Assembly (NCBI RefSeq): GCF_000373905.1
Contig: NZ_KB892705.1
Location: forward strand, 1,877,909-1,941,908
From: Mycobacterium sp. 155
GTDB taxonomy: Bacteria; Actinomycetota; Actinomycetes; Mycobacteriales; Mycobacteriaceae
Reading direction: 5' to 3'
Length of the DNA stretch: 64,000 nt
Under the pieces are notes generated by a model. That model searched no databases and was not told the DNA's origin. It saw only the letters and a list, made by a program, of their open reading frames with translations. Positions 7,510 through 16,681 of the stretch are shown in pieces. Each line of letters opens with the position of its first letter. Position 1 is the first letter of the stretch. A program made the translations under genes and the position numbers.

Positions 7510-8592
7510 ATGGCTGCTCCGCAGCCCACCGACTCGCAGTTGCGACGGTGGCGACAATACCTAGCCAATGAACGCGCCGAAGCCGCCGTGTACCGGGATC
7601 TGGCACAGCGCCGCGAGGGTGCCGAACGTGACATCCTGCTGGAGCTGGCCGCCGCGGAGGGCAGGCACGAGCGGCACTGGTTGACTTTGCTCGGCGACCA
7701 GGTGGGCCATCCTCACCGTCCCGACGTGCGGACCCGCGCACTGGGCTTCCTGGCCCGGCACCTCGGTTCCGTCTTCACGCTGGCGCTCGCGCAACGCGCC
7801 GAGGCACGTTCGGCCTACGAGACCGACACCGACGCCACACCGACGATGGCCGCCGACGAACGCATCCACATGGAGGTGGTACGCGCACTCGCCAGCCGGG
7901 GCCGTGACCAACTGTCGGGGAGCTTCCGCGCCGCGGTGTTCGGCGCCAACGACGGGCTCGTCAGCAACCTGGCGCTGGTGCTGGGCATCAGCGCTACCGG
8001 GGTGTCCAATCAAACGATTCTGGCGACAGGTCTGGCCGGGTTGATCGCGGGAGCGCTGTCGATGGGCGCTGGCGAATATGTATCGGTCAACTCACAACTC
8101 GAACTGCTCGAGGCCTCGACACCGAGCGCCACCGCCGGTACCGCGGTGCGGGCGCTCGATGTCGAGGCCAATGAGCTGGAGCTGGTGTACCGGGCCCGCG
8201 GGATGAGCCAACGGGAGGCCGCCGACCGCGCCGCCGAGGTCTTCGCGAGCCTGCGGTCCGGTGCGCTGGGTGACTCACCGCTCGGCGAGGTGTCCACCGA
8301 GAAGCACGAAGCCGTGGGAACCGGACTGCGGGCCGCGACGTCGAGCTTCTTGTTCTTCGCGTCCGGCGCGCTGATCCCGGTGCTGCCCTACCTGTTCGGA
8401 CTTACCGGCATCGTCGCCGTGGTGGTGTCGGCGGTCCTGGTCGGGTTGGCGCTCCTGACGACGGGCATGACCGTGGGCCTGCTCTCCGGCGGTCCACCGC
8501 TGCGACGTGCGATGCGCCAACTGCTGATCGGCTACGGCGCCGCCACCGTCACTTACCTGCTGGGTCTGTTGTTCGGCACCGCAGCGGGTTGA
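7510..8592 (+). CDS. Ferritin-like/VIT1 fusion transporter (MbfA-like)
   Basis: A 360-residue two-part protein. Residues 10-125 form a rubrerythrin-like four-helix bundle with iron ligands Glu21/Glu24, E50-x-x-H53, Glu98 and E117-x-x-H120. Residues about 138-358 form a VIT1/CCC1 membrane domain starting FRAAVFGANDGLVSN, with GAGEYVSVNSQ and a C-terminal helix pair. Proteins with this order (MbfA of rhizobia) export iron. It lies 15 nt after msrB, so an oxidative-stress or iron-protection role is plausible. I do not recall an equivalent at this place in M. tuberculosis. Confidence 0.85.
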   Translation: MAAPQPTDSQLRRWRQYLANERAEAAVYRDLAQRREGAERDILLELAAAEGRHERHWLTLLGDQVGHPHRPDVRTRALGFLARHLGSVFTLALAQRAEARSAYETDTDATPTMAADERIHMEVVRALASRGRDQLSGSFRAAVFGANDGLVSNLALVLGISATGVSNQTILATGLAGLIAGALSMGAGEYVSVNSQLELLEASTPSATAGTAVRALDVEANELELVYRARGMSQREAADRAAEVFASLRSGALGDSPLGEVSTEKHEAVGTGLRAATSSFLFFASGALIPVLPYLFGLTGIVAVVVSAVLVGLALLTTGMTVGLLSGGPPLRRAMRQLLIGYGAATVTYLLGLLFGTAAG

Positions 8593-8650
8593 TCTTCCCG
8601 ACACTGCAAGCTCGATTGCTTGACAGGGCGGATCGAAACGTCCAGCGTGG

Positions 8651-9397
8651 TCAGCCCATCCTGGTGGCGTGCACCTCCCAGAACGGCATGTGCACGCGGC
8701 CGTTGATCAGCCACGGTTCTATGATCCGCAGCCGTTCCAGCAAAGGTTCCATGCCCTCGGCCATATCGGGGTTACGGGCGGCCATCATCTCGAAGGTCTC
8801 GACGCTGACGTTGCCCTGATAGGTGGTGGGGCCGAGGTAAGTGATGTCCCAGCCCGCGTCCGGCAGTACCGCGCGGAAATCGTCGGCGGTGAGGGACCGC
8901 GGCATACGGAAACCGTTGACGTTGTGGTCGCCGAACTCGAACATGAACAACCGAGCCCCGGGTTTGGTGGCGCGATGCAGCGCGCGGACATAGGACTTCT
9001 GCAGTTCCCGCTCGCCGGTGAACACATGGAAGAACGCGGAGTCGACGACGGTGTCGAATCGGCCCTCCAGGCCGTCGAGTTTGGTGGCATCGGCAACCTG
9101 GAAGTCGACCGTTACCCCGGCCTTCGCGGCGTTCTCCCTCGCCCGTTCAATCGCACTGGGCGACGCGTCGATACCCGTGGCAGACAAGCCTTTTGACGCG
9201 TAGTGGATGGCGTGGTGGCCAGGGCCGGTACCGGGATCGAGCACTTCCCCCTTGACGGCGCCGACCGCGACGAGCTGCTGCACAACCGGTTGCGGGCCGC
9301 CGATGTCCCACGGGGTCGCGGCCGGTAATCCGTGCGATGTCCGCTCGTCGCGATACATCTCTTCGAAATGACGCGTGGTGTCTTCTGGAGCAGTCAT
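8651..9397 (-). CDS. Class I SAM-dependent methyltransferase
   Basis: A 248-residue methyltransferase, the likely Rv2675c equivalent. Motif I is VLDPGTGPGHHAIHYA (residues 52-67), followed by GIDASPSAIERARENA with the acidic residue that binds SAM ribose. FDTVVDSAFFHVF is motif IV. The substrate is unknown. No Shine-Dalgarno sequence is seen before the ATG; a -10-like TACCCT on the minus strand 7 nt upstream suggests a leaderless message. Confidence 0.85.
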   Translation of the reverse strand: MTAPEDTTRHFEEMYRDERTSHGLPAATPWDIGGPQPVVQQLVAVGAVKGEVLDPGTGPGHHAIHYASKGLSATGIDASPSAIERARENAAKAGVTVDFQVADATKLDGLEGRFDTVVDSAFFHVFTGERELQKSYVRALHRATKPGARLFMFEFGDHNVNGFRMPRSLTADDFRAVLPDAGWDITYLGPTTYQGNVSVETFEMMAARNPDMAEGMEPLLERLRIIEPWLINGRVHMPFWEVHATRMG

Positions 9398-9405
9398 ATC
9401 CGCGA

Positions 9406-9419
9406 GGGTAGGCCTACCC
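9406..9419 (-). promoter_or_regulatory. 14-bp perfect palindrome over the methyltransferase promoter
   Basis: GGGTAGGCCTACCC is a perfect palindrome 8 bp upstream of the methyltransferase start codon. Its end overlaps a -10-like TACCCT (minus strand, 9410-9405) that is 7 nt from the ATG. Position and symmetry suggest an operator or a factor-binding site. It does not fit the 19-bp IdeR box. Confidence 0.4.
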
Positions 9420-9438
9420 GTGAAATACCCAGGTCAAG

Positions 9439-9552
9439 CCGCCAGGCGGGTGTTACTGCACGGCACCATCTGTCACGCTGGAGTGACTTTCGGGCTCGAC
9501 AGTCACTCCAGCGTGACAAACCGAGTCAGACGACCCGCCAGGCGAGTGTTAC
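9439..9552. repeat. Hairpin with 18-bp arms flanked by 18-bp direct repeats
   Basis: Perfect inverted arms TGTCACGCTGGAGTGACT (9471-9488) and its complement (9501-9518) enclose a 12-nt loop. On both sides sits a direct repeat: CCGCCAGGCGGGTGTTAC (9439-9456) and CCGCCAGGCGAGTGTTAC (9535-9552), with one mismatch. The right copy includes the hemQ stop codon. The unit looks like a small palindromic element or a duplicated intergenic module; it could also end hemQ transcription. There is no T-run after it on the minus strand. Confidence 0.75.
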
Positions 9553-10244
9553 GGCAGCTTGGCGACGAGTTCCTCGACAGCGACCCGTGGTCCGGTGAAG
9601 AACGGGGTCTCCTCACGGGTGTGCCGCCGGGCATCGGTGGCGCGCAGATCCCGCATCAGGTCCACGATGCGATCCAACTCGGGCGCCTCGAACGCCAGGA
9701 TCCACTCGTAGTCGCCCAGGGCGAAGGCCGGAACGGTGTTGGCGCGCACGTCCTTGTACCCGCGGGCGGCCATGCCGTGTTCGGAAAGCATCCGGCGGCG
9801 CTCCTCGTCGGGCAGCAGGTACCACTCGTAGGACCTCACGAACGGGTACACGCAGATGTACGCGCCGGGATCTTCACCCGCGATGAACGACGGAACGTGG
9901 CTCTTGTTGAACTCGGCAGGCCGGTGCAGCGCGGCACTGCTCCACACGGGGTCACTGACCCGGCCCAGCGCCGTGGTGCGGCGGAAGTCGGCATAGGTGG
10001 CCTGCAACGCTTCGATCTTCTCGGCGTGGGTCCAGATCATGAAGTCGGCGTCGGCGCGCAACCCGGCCACGTCGTACAGGCCGCGGACCACGACACCGCG
10101 GTCCTCCTGGGCCTTGAAGAAGGACGCGGCCTCGTCGATGACATCGGCGCGATCCTCCCCCAGTTCACCCGGATTCACCGAAAACACGGAGAACATCAGG
10201 TAGCGCAGGGTGGAGTTCAGTGCGTCGAAATCAAGCTTGGCCAT
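9549..10244 (-). CDS. hemQ: Coproheme decarboxylase (HemQ/ChdC)
   Basis: A 231-residue chlorite-dismutase-family protein without the dismutase function. It makes haem b from coproheme by removing two propionate carboxyls with peroxide, the last step of the coproporphyrin branch used by actinobacteria. Visible motifs include [12 protein letters not shown] near the start, DADFMIWTH, and [18 protein letters not shown] with the conserved Tyr/Trp region. It equals Rv2676c. It follows hemY by 4 nt on the same strand, so hemE-hemY-hemQ is one operon. Confidence 0.93.
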   Translation of the reverse strand: MAKLDFDALNSTLRYLMFSVFSVNPGELGEDRADVIDEAASFFKAQEDRGVVVRGLYDVAGLRADADFMIWTHAEKIEALQATYADFRRTTALGRVSDPVWSSAALHRPAEFNKSHVPSFIAGEDPGAYICVYPFVRSYEWYLLPDEERRRMLSEHGMAARGYKDVRANTVPAFALGDYEWILAFEAPELDRIVDLMRDLRATDARRHTREETPFFTGPRVAVEELVAKLP

Positions 10245-10248
10245 AGGC

Positions 10249-11625
10249 CTATCGTGCCACGCCGGGTTTCAGCAATGTGTCGGCAGCACGGGTGGCCGAC
10301 GCCACACATGCCGGCACCCCGATGCCGTCGAGATAGCCCCCGGCCACCGACAGAGTCGGCGGTAACCCAGCACGGAGCTCAGCCACAAGATCAGGGTGTC
10401 CCGGGCCATACTGCGGCATCGCGTCGATCCACCGCTGCACGTGGCTGTCGACCGGTTCAACGGTCACCCCGAACAGGGTGTTGAGGTCGCGCGCGGCCCA
10501 CGCCAGCAGGTCCTCGTCGCCGGTGTCGCGGGCCAGGGTGTCACCGTAGCGGCCGAACGAGAGCCGCACGAGTTCGACGTTGCCACGACGCCCCCATTTG
10601 CGGGACGACAAGGTGACGGCCTTTGCGTTGACGGGGTTCCTGAGCTCTTCACCCTGATTGGCGCCGGCCACCAGTACCCCGGACTGCTGCGGCAGCGGTG
10701 TCCCGCCCGGCAGCGCCAGGGCCACGACCGCCGCCGAGGCGACGCGGATACGACGAGCCGCATCCGCGGTCCTGGGTGCGATGTGCTCGATAAGCTTCGG
10801 CAGCCGCGGCGCCGGGACGGCCAGGATCACCGCGTCGGCGCGCCACCGGGTGCCCTCGTCGTCGAGCACCTCCCAGCCCTCTGCTCCCCGATCGACACGC
10901 TCGGCGCCCACCTGAACCCAGCGGGCCGCCGACCGGCGGTGCAGTTCGTCCAGCAGCACGGAGTAACCGCCGTCCAACGCCCCGAACACCGAGTCACCGG
11001 CCGGGGGTGGCAGCGCCGCGCGCACAGCATCGGTCAGGCTCGGCGCACCCCGGTCAAGTGCCGTGGCCAGCGGCGGGACGGCCGACCGCAACCCGATGGT
11101 GGCCGCCGACCCGGCGTACACACCGGCCAGCAGCGGGTCGACCGAGCGGGTCACCACCTGCGCTCCGAACCGGTCCCCGACGAGTTCGGCGACGCTGGGA
11201 TCAGCACCGCGGCGCCAGCGCAATGGTCGGGTCCGCTCATCCAAGATTTGCGCCACGGTTGTGTCGTCGACGAGCCCCAGCAGCGACGACGCCTCAGCGG
11301 GAATACCCTGCAGCGTGCCCAGCGGCATCGGGTGGAGCCGCCCGTCGCTGTAGATCAGGGGACGTACTCCGGTGGTGGCGATCTGGCGCCGTGCCAGCCC
11401 CAGTTCAGCCAGCAAGGCCGGCATCTCAGGCCGGCGGACCACGAACGCCTCGGCGCCAACATCGAGCGGCTGTCCGCCGACACGCTCGGTGCGCAGGATT
11501 CCACCCAGCCGGTCAGCCGGGTCCAGCAGTGTGATGTCGGCGTCGGGACCGGCGGCCATCCTCAAGCGGTAAGCCGCGACCAGACCCGAAATCCCGCCGC
11601 CAACAATGCAATATGCCGCTCTCAC
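10249..11625 (-). CDS. hemY: Coproporphyrinogen III oxidase (HemY/CgoX)
   Basis: A 458-residue FAD enzyme of the HemY/HemG family that oxidises coproporphyrinogen III to coproporphyrin III in this branch. The dinucleotide-binding motif is [15 protein letters not shown] (residues 6-20). [16 protein letters not shown] near the C-terminus is the closing FAD motif. The GTG at 11625 is chosen: its GTGA overlaps the hemE stop, coupling translation, and it gives a start right before the FAD motif, whereas the longer open frame adds unrelated sequence. It equals Rv2677c. Confidence 0.92.
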   Translation of the reverse strand: MRAAYCIVGGGISGLVAAYRLRMAAGPDADITLLDPADRLGGILRTERVGGQPLDVGAEAFVVRRPEMPALLAELGLARRQIATTGVRPLIYSDGRLHPMPLGTLQGIPAEASSLLGLVDDTTVAQILDERTRPLRWRRGADPSVAELVGDRFGAQVVTRSVDPLLAGVYAGSAATIGLRSAVPPLATALDRGAPSLTDAVRAALPPPAGDSVFGALDGGYSVLLDELHRRSAARWVQVGAERVDRGAEGWEVLDDEGTRWRADAVILAVPAPRLPKLIEHIAPRTADAARRIRVASAAVVALALPGGTPLPQQSGVLVAGANQGEELRNPVNAKAVTLSSRKWGRRGNVELVRLSFGRYGDTLARDTGDEDLLAWAARDLNTLFGVTVEPVDSHVQRWIDAMPQYGPGHPDLVAELRAGLPPTLSVAGGYLDGIGVPACVASATRAADTLLKPGVAR

Positions 11626-12683
11626 AGCGCGTGGACCAGCGCCACTGCCTCGGTGATGACGCCGGGATCGGTTGCAGGCAACACCCCGTGGCCCAGATTG
11701 AAGATATGCCCGGCGGCCCCGGCGGCGACCGCCTGACGCCCATCCTCGACCACCCGGCGCACCGCGGCTTCGGCTACCGGCCAACCGGCCAGCAACACCA
11801 CTGGATCGAGGTTGCCCTGCAGAGCGGTGCCCGGCCTGACCCTGGCGGCCGCGTCGGCGAGCGACGTACGCCAGTCGACCCCCACCACGGCAGCCGTGGC
11901 CGGTTCCACCGCCTCGGACATGGCGCCGAGCAGCTCTGACGTGCCCACACCGAAGTGGGTCATCGGTACTCCGGCCGCGGCCAGGGTTGCGAACACCCGG
12001 GCGCTGTGCGGCAGCACGTGGCTGCGGTAGTCGACCAGTGACAGCGTCCCGGCCCAGGAGTCGAACACTTGCAGGGCGTCCACCCCCGCGTCCACCTGTG
12101 CTTGCAGGAATGCGATGGTCAGATCGGTCAACACCGTCATCAACGCGTGCCAGGTTTCGGGCTCGCCGTGCATCATCGCTTTGGTGCGCTCGTGATGGCG
12201 GCTCGGGCCACCCTCGACAAGGTAGGACGCCAGCGTGAACGGGGCACCCGCGAACCCGATCAAGGGCACCTCGCCCAGCGCCGACACCAGCAGTGACACC
12301 GCCTCGACGACCGGTGAGACCTGCTGTGGCTCAAGCGGCTTCAATCCCTGCACATCGGCGATCGTGCGGATCGGGTGCTCTATGACCGGTCCCACGTCGG
12401 GCACGATGTCCAGACCGACGCCGGCCGCCTTGAGCGGCACCACGATGTCGGAGAACAAAATGGCAGCGTCGACGCCGTGGCGCCGGACGGGCTGCAGGGT
12501 GATCTCGCAGACCAGTTCGGGGTCGAAGCAGGCGTCCAGCATGCGGTGCTGGGCCCGCAACGCCCGATACTCGGGCAGGGACCGGCCGGCCTGCCGCATG
12601 AACCACACCGGCACACGGTGCGGGGTGCGGCCGCTGGCGGCAGCCAGGTAGGGCGACTTGGGCAGCTCGCGGCGGGTATTCAT
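11622..12683 (-). CDS. hemE: Uroporphyrinogen decarboxylase
   Basis: A 353-residue enzyme that removes four carboxyls from uroporphyrinogen III to give coproporphyrinogen III. The signature [17 protein letters not shown] (residues about 24-40) and the [18 protein letters not shown] segment hold the substrate-binding Arg and catalytic region. It is the first gene of the hemE-hemY-hemQ operon and overlaps hemY by 4 bp. It matches Rv2678c. The echA15 gene that follows in M. tuberculosis is absent. Confidence 0.96.
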   Translation of the reverse strand: MNTRRELPKSPYLAAASGRTPHRVPVWFMRQAGRSLPEYRALRAQHRMLDACFDPELVCEITLQPVRRHGVDAAILFSDIVVPLKAAGVGLDIVPDVGPVIEHPIRTIADVQGLKPLEPQQVSPVVEAVSLLVSALGEVPLIGFAGAPFTLASYLVEGGPSRHHERTKAMMHGEPETWHALMTVLTDLTIAFLQAQVDAGVDALQVFDSWAGTLSLVDYRSHVLPHSARVFATLAAAGVPMTHFGVGTSELLGAMSEAVEPATAAVVGVDWRTSLADAAARVRPGTALQGNLDPVVLLAGWPVAEAAVRRVVEDGRQAVAAGAAGHIFNLGHGVLPATDPGVITEAVALVHAL

Positions 12684-12793
12684 CGGCTCCTATGGTGCCA
12701 CGGAGCCAGTTATACGATTCTCACACCGCCGCGCCGGCATCAATACGGCGCGCCTGCGCACCGTCCTGGCCCGATGGGCTAGCGTCAAATGAT

Positions 12794-13378
12794 GTGACGT
12801 CTGCCGAACCGGCACAGTTCCGGACGGCGGTGGCGGCCATGAATGCCACCTCCGTACGCCCGGAAATTGAGCTGGGCCCGATCCGCCCGCCACAGCGGCT
12901 GGCGCCCTACAGCTATGCGCTGGGCGCCGAGGTCAAGCATCCCGAAACCGCGATCGTCCCGGAGCGGTCCGAAGGCGACGCCTTCGGCCGGCTGATCCTG
13001 CTGCACGACCCCGAAGGCGCCGAGGCGTGGGACGGCACCATGCGGCTCGTGGCGTACATCCAGGCCGATCTGGATTCCAGCGAGGCCATCGACCCGCTGC
13101 TGCCTGAAGTGGCGTGGAGTTGGCTGGTCGACGCCCTGGATACCCGCGCCGAGCATGTCACGGCGCTCGGCGGCACGGTCACTGCCACCACTTCAGTGCG
13201 GTACGGCGACATCTCCGGTCCCCCGCGTGCCCACCAGCTGGAGCTGCGGGCCTCGTGGACGGCCACCAACCTGGAGCTGGGACCACACGTGGAGGCGTTC
13301 TGTGAAGTCCTCGAGCACGCGGCGGGGCTACCCCCAGCCGGCGTCACGGACCTGAGTTCCCACGCGCGCGTGAGATGA
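12794..13378 (+). CDS. DUF3000 family protein
   Basis: A 194-residue soluble protein matching the actinobacterial DUF3000 family (Rv2680). Conserved stretches are RPPQRLAPYSYALGAEV and GRLILLHDPEGAEAWDG. I see no catalytic motif. The GTG at 12794 is chosen; ATG 12839 is a shorter option. Its stop overlaps the start of the RNase D-like gene by ATGA, so the two are translationally coupled, suggesting a role linked to RNA. Confidence 0.8.
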   Translation: MTSAEPAQFRTAVAAMNATSVRPEIELGPIRPPQRLAPYSYALGAEVKHPETAIVPERSEGDAFGRLILLHDPEGAEAWDGTMRLVAYIQADLDSSEAIDPLLPEVAWSWLVDALDTRAEHVTALGGTVTATTSVRYGDISGPPRAHQLELRASWTATNLELGPHVEAFCEVLEHAAGLPPAGVTDLSSHARVR

Positions 13379-14625
13379 CAGACGGAGAATCAGACCTTAT
13401 CGAGGCGGCAGAGTCCGAGGCCACTCCTCTGCTCACGCCGGCCGACGGCGTGCCGGAAGTGTGCGTCACCTCTGAGGAGATTTCCTCGGCGGCAACGCTT
13501 CTCGCGCGCGGCTCGGGCCGGTTCGCCATCGACGCCGAGCGCGCCTCGGGATTTCGCTATTCCAATCGCGCCTACCTGGTGCAGATCCGCCGGGCCGGGG
13601 CGGGCACGGTGCTGATCGATCCGGTGAACCACGGTGGCTCCCCGATCGACGCGCTGGCTCCCGTGGCACACCTGCTCGAGGCCGATGAGTGGGTGTTGCA
13701 CGCCGCCGACCAGGATCTGCCGTGCCTCGCCGAGATCGGGTTGCGCCCGGCCCAGCTCTACGACACCGAACTGGCGGGCCGGCTTGCGGGGTTCGAACGG
13801 GTCAATCTGGCGGCCATGGTGCAGCGACTGCTGGGCCTGCAGTTGATGAAGGGCCACGGTGCGGCCGACTGGTCGAAGCGGCCGCTTCCCGACGACTGGT
13901 TGAACTACGCCGCACTTGACGTCGAGGTGCTGTTGGAGCTGCGGGACGCGATCGCGGCAGTGCTCGAAGAGCAGGGTAAGACAGACTGGGCCACACAGGA
14001 ATTCGAGTACCTGCGAACCTATGTCGCGCAGCCCACCCGCCGCGAGCGCTGGCGCCGCACGTCAGGAATCCACAAGGTACGCAACCCGCGGGCCTTGGCT
14101 GCCGTCCGGGAACTGTGGACCACGCGCGACAACATCGCCCGCGGCCGTGATATCGCTCCCGGCCGCATCCTGCCCGACTCTGCGATCGTCAGTGCCGCCA
14201 CCGCCGATCCGAAGACCGTCGACGAGCTGACTGTGCTGCCGGTCTTCGGCGGATCCAAACAACGCCGCAGCGCGCAGGTCTGGCTCGACGCACTGGAGCG
14301 CGCCCGGCAGAACCCTGATCCGCCGTCGGCGGCCGAGCCGCAAAACGGCCCGCCACCGGCGGTCCGCTGGGGCAGGCGCAAACCAGAGGCCGCGGCCCGG
14401 TTGGAAGCCGCGCGGGCAGGCCTGGCCGAACTGTCCGCGCGGGTTTCGGTACCCGCGGAGAACCTCATCACTCCCGAGGTGGTGCGCCGGCTGTGCTGGG
14501 ATTGGCAACCGGTGCCCGACGTCGCGACGGCGGTCGAGGAATTCCTGATCGAGACCCAGGTGCGGCCTTGGCAGCGAGAGCTGACGGTGCCGATCCTCAC
14601 CACCGCGCTGACCATCGAAAGCTGA
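13375..14625 (+). CDS. RNase D-like 3'-5' exonuclease with HRDC domain
   Basis: A 416-residue protein. The N-terminal DEDD exonuclease domain shows FAIDAERASGFRYSNRAYLV (motif I, with DxE), LHAADQDLPCL (motif II) and DDWLNYAALDVEVLLEL (motif III, YxxxD). An HRDC-type domain follows at about residues 220-290 (RNPRALAAVRELWTTRD). This is the layout of RNase D, which trims tRNA 3' ends. It matches Rv2681. The C-terminal third is actinobacterial-specific. Confidence 0.87.
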   Translation: MTDGESDLIEAAESEATPLLTPADGVPEVCVTSEEISSAATLLARGSGRFAIDAERASGFRYSNRAYLVQIRRAGAGTVLIDPVNHGGSPIDALAPVAHLLEADEWVLHAADQDLPCLAEIGLRPAQLYDTELAGRLAGFERVNLAAMVQRLLGLQLMKGHGAADWSKRPLPDDWLNYAALDVEVLLELRDAIAAVLEEQGKTDWATQEFEYLRTYVAQPTRRERWRRTSGIHKVRNPRALAAVRELWTTRDNIARGRDIAPGRILPDSAIVSAATADPKTVDELTVLPVFGGSKQRRSAQVWLDALERARQNPDPPSAAEPQNGPPPAVRWGRRKPEAAARLEAARAGLAELSARVSVPAENLITPEVVRRLCWDWQPVPDVATAVEEFLIETQVRPWQRELTVPILTTALTIES

Positions 14626-14740
14626 ATCCGGGCAGCACCTCTCGCGAATTGGTCGCCACTGTCAAACGCGCGCGGCGTCGTCAGAACCTGGCCTGACCAG
14701 CGGGCCGCAAGACGGTGACCCGCACGGGTCCGCTTGGGGA

Positions 14741-16654
14741 TCAGTCGACCTGTTCGGACACTTCGCGTTCGGCGACCGAGGTGCCGATGGCCGCCACCCA
14801 ACCGGTGATCTGCCGAGCGATGTGCTGATCCGTCAGCCCCACGTCGGAGAGCACTTCGTCGCGCGAGGCGTGCGCCAGGAACTCCTGCGGCAGCCCGACG
14901 TCGCGGCACGGTATGTCGATCTCGTTGTGCCGCAATGCCGCCGAGACCGACGACCCGACGCCGCCGTGCACGCCGTTGTCCTCGACGGTGACCACCAGCT
15001 TGTGCGTGCGTGCCAGGTCGCCGAGCGCGTCGGGCACCGGCAGCACCCACCGGGGGTCTACTACCGTCACGCCGATGCCCTGGTTGCGCAGCCGTTCGGC
15101 CACCGCAAGAGCCATCAACGCAAACGAGCCGACGGCCACCAACAGGACGTCATCGGTAAGGCCGGGCGCCGGGACCGCCAGTATATCGATACCACCGCGC
15201 CGCTCAATCGCTGAAATATCTTCGTCCACATCGCCTTTGGGGAAGCGGATCGCAGTCGGCCCGTCGGCGATGGCGAGTGCCTCGCCGAGTTCCTCACGCA
15301 GCCGCGACTCGTCACGCGGAGCGGCCACCCGGATACCGGGCACGATACCGAGGACCGACAGGTCCCACATCCCGTTGTGGCTGGCACCGTCGGGACCAGT
15401 GACACCGGCGCGGTCCAGCACCAAGGTCACAGGCAGCTTGTGCAATGCAACATCCATGAGCAGCTGGTCGAATGCCCGATTGAGGAAGGTCGAGTAGATC
15501 GCCACCACGGGATGCAGACCGCCCATCGCCAGGCCGGCGGCCGAGGTCATCGCGTGCTGTTCGGCGATACCCACGTCGAAGAACCGGTCCGGGTAGCGCT
15601 CACGGAACGCGCTCAGCCCCGTCGGCCCGGGCATCGCCGCTGTGATCGCCACAATGTCGCGGCGCTTGGCGGCAATCTTGATCAGCTCCTCGGAGAACAC
15701 CGAGGTCCAGCCGATTCCAGAGGCCTTGGTGGCCAACCCGGTCTCGGGATCGATCACACCGCACGAGTGCATCTGATCGGCCTCGTCGTTCTCCGCGGGT
15801 GGATAACCCATGCCCTTGCGAGTGACCACGTGCACGATCACCGGTGCGTTGAAGCCCCGGGCATACCGCAGCGCGTTCTCCACAGCGTGTTCGTCATGAC
15901 CGTCGATGGGGCCGATGTACTTGATGCCCAGATCGGTGAACATCACCTGCGGTGAGATCGCATCCTTGATGCCGGCCTTGATGCTGTGCATGCACTGATA
16001 GCAGAACTCGCCGACGACGGGCAGCCCCCGGACAGCCTTGCGGCCCTCCTCGAGGATCCGCTCGTAGCCGGGCTGCAGCCGCAGGCCGGCCAGGTGATCG
16101 GCGAATCCGCCGATGGTCGGTGCATAACTGCGACCGTTGTCGTTGACGATAATGACCACCGGGCGCCCCGCGGTGGCGATGTTGTTCAAGGCCTCCCAGC
16201 ACATGCCGCCGGTCAGCGCGCCGTCACCCACGACGGCCACGACGTGACGGTTGCGGTGCCCGTTCAACTCGAACGCCTTGGCCAGGCCGTCGGCGTAGGA
16301 CAGCGCCGAACTGGCGTGACTGGACTCCACCCAGTCGTGCTCACTCTCACTGCGGGCCGGATAGCCCGAGAGGCCGCCCTTCATCCGTAGCGAGTCGAAG
16401 TCCTGGCTGCGCCCGGTCAACACCTTGTGCACGTAGGCCTGATGGCCAGTGTCGAAGATGATCGGATCGTACGGTGAATCGAACACCCGGTGCAGCGCCA
16501 GCGTCAGCTCGACCACACCAAGGTTGGGGCCAAGATGCCCGCCGGTTGCAGCGACCTTGTGGATCAGGAATTGCCGGATCTCCTGCGCGAGGTCAGTTAG
16601 CTGTGACTGCGACAGGTGCTGCAGATCAGCGGGACCGCGGACCTGTTCAAGCAT
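14741..16654 (-). CDS. dxs: 1-deoxy-D-xylulose-5-phosphate synthase
   Basis: A 637-residue thiamine-diphosphate enzyme, first step of the MEP isoprenoid pathway; it joins pyruvate and glyceraldehyde-3-phosphate. The N-terminal half has ThDP-binding [16 protein letters not shown] with NDN downstream. The middle has the transketolase pyrimidine-binding segment with [10 protein letters not shown], and the C-terminal domain has [12 protein letters not shown]. Full length compared with M. tuberculosis Dxs1 (Rv2682c). The intergenic stretch 14626-14740 after it holds only a short weak hairpin. Confidence 0.96.
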   Translation of the reverse strand: MLEQVRGPADLQHLSQSQLTDLAQEIRQFLIHKVAATGGHLGPNLGVVELTLALHRVFDSPYDPIIFDTGHQAYVHKVLTGRSQDFDSLRMKGGLSGYPARSESEHDWVESSHASSALSYADGLAKAFELNGHRNRHVVAVVGDGALTGGMCWEALNNIATAGRPVVIIVNDNGRSYAPTIGGFADHLAGLRLQPGYERILEEGRKAVRGLPVVGEFCYQCMHSIKAGIKDAISPQVMFTDLGIKYIGPIDGHDEHAVENALRYARGFNAPVIVHVVTRKGMGYPPAENDEADQMHSCGVIDPETGLATKASGIGWTSVFSEELIKIAAKRRDIVAITAAMPGPTGLSAFRERYPDRFFDVGIAEQHAMTSAAGLAMGGLHPVVAIYSTFLNRAFDQLLMDVALHKLPVTLVLDRAGVTGPDGASHNGMWDLSVLGIVPGIRVAAPRDESRLREELGEALAIADGPTAIRFPKGDVDEDISAIERRGGIDILAVPAPGLTDDVLLVAVGSFALMALAVAERLRNQGIGVTVVDPRWVLPVPDALGDLARTHKLVVTVEDNGVHGGVGSSVSAALRHNEIDIPCRDVGLPQEFLAHASRDEVLSDVGLTDQHIARQITGWVAAIGTSVAEREVSEQVD

Positions 16655-16681
16655 TCGTTCAGTGTACGCACGGAACCTGGT

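Noticed and set aside
9406..9419. IdeR (iron) box upstream of the methyltransferase
   Set aside because: The palindrome has even symmetry and lacks the TTAGG...CCTAA ends of the 19-bp IdeR box.
10396..11736. 446-residue plus-strand frame opposite hemY
   Set aside because: It lies fully antisense to hemY, which has strong FAD motifs; long antisense frames are common in high-GC DNA and its composition (Arg, Gly, Pro, His rich) has no family look.
14717..14730. Small inverted repeat GACCCG-CA-CGGGTC after the RNase D-like gene
   Set aside because: Six-bp arms with a 2-nt gap are expected by chance at this GC content; no T-run.
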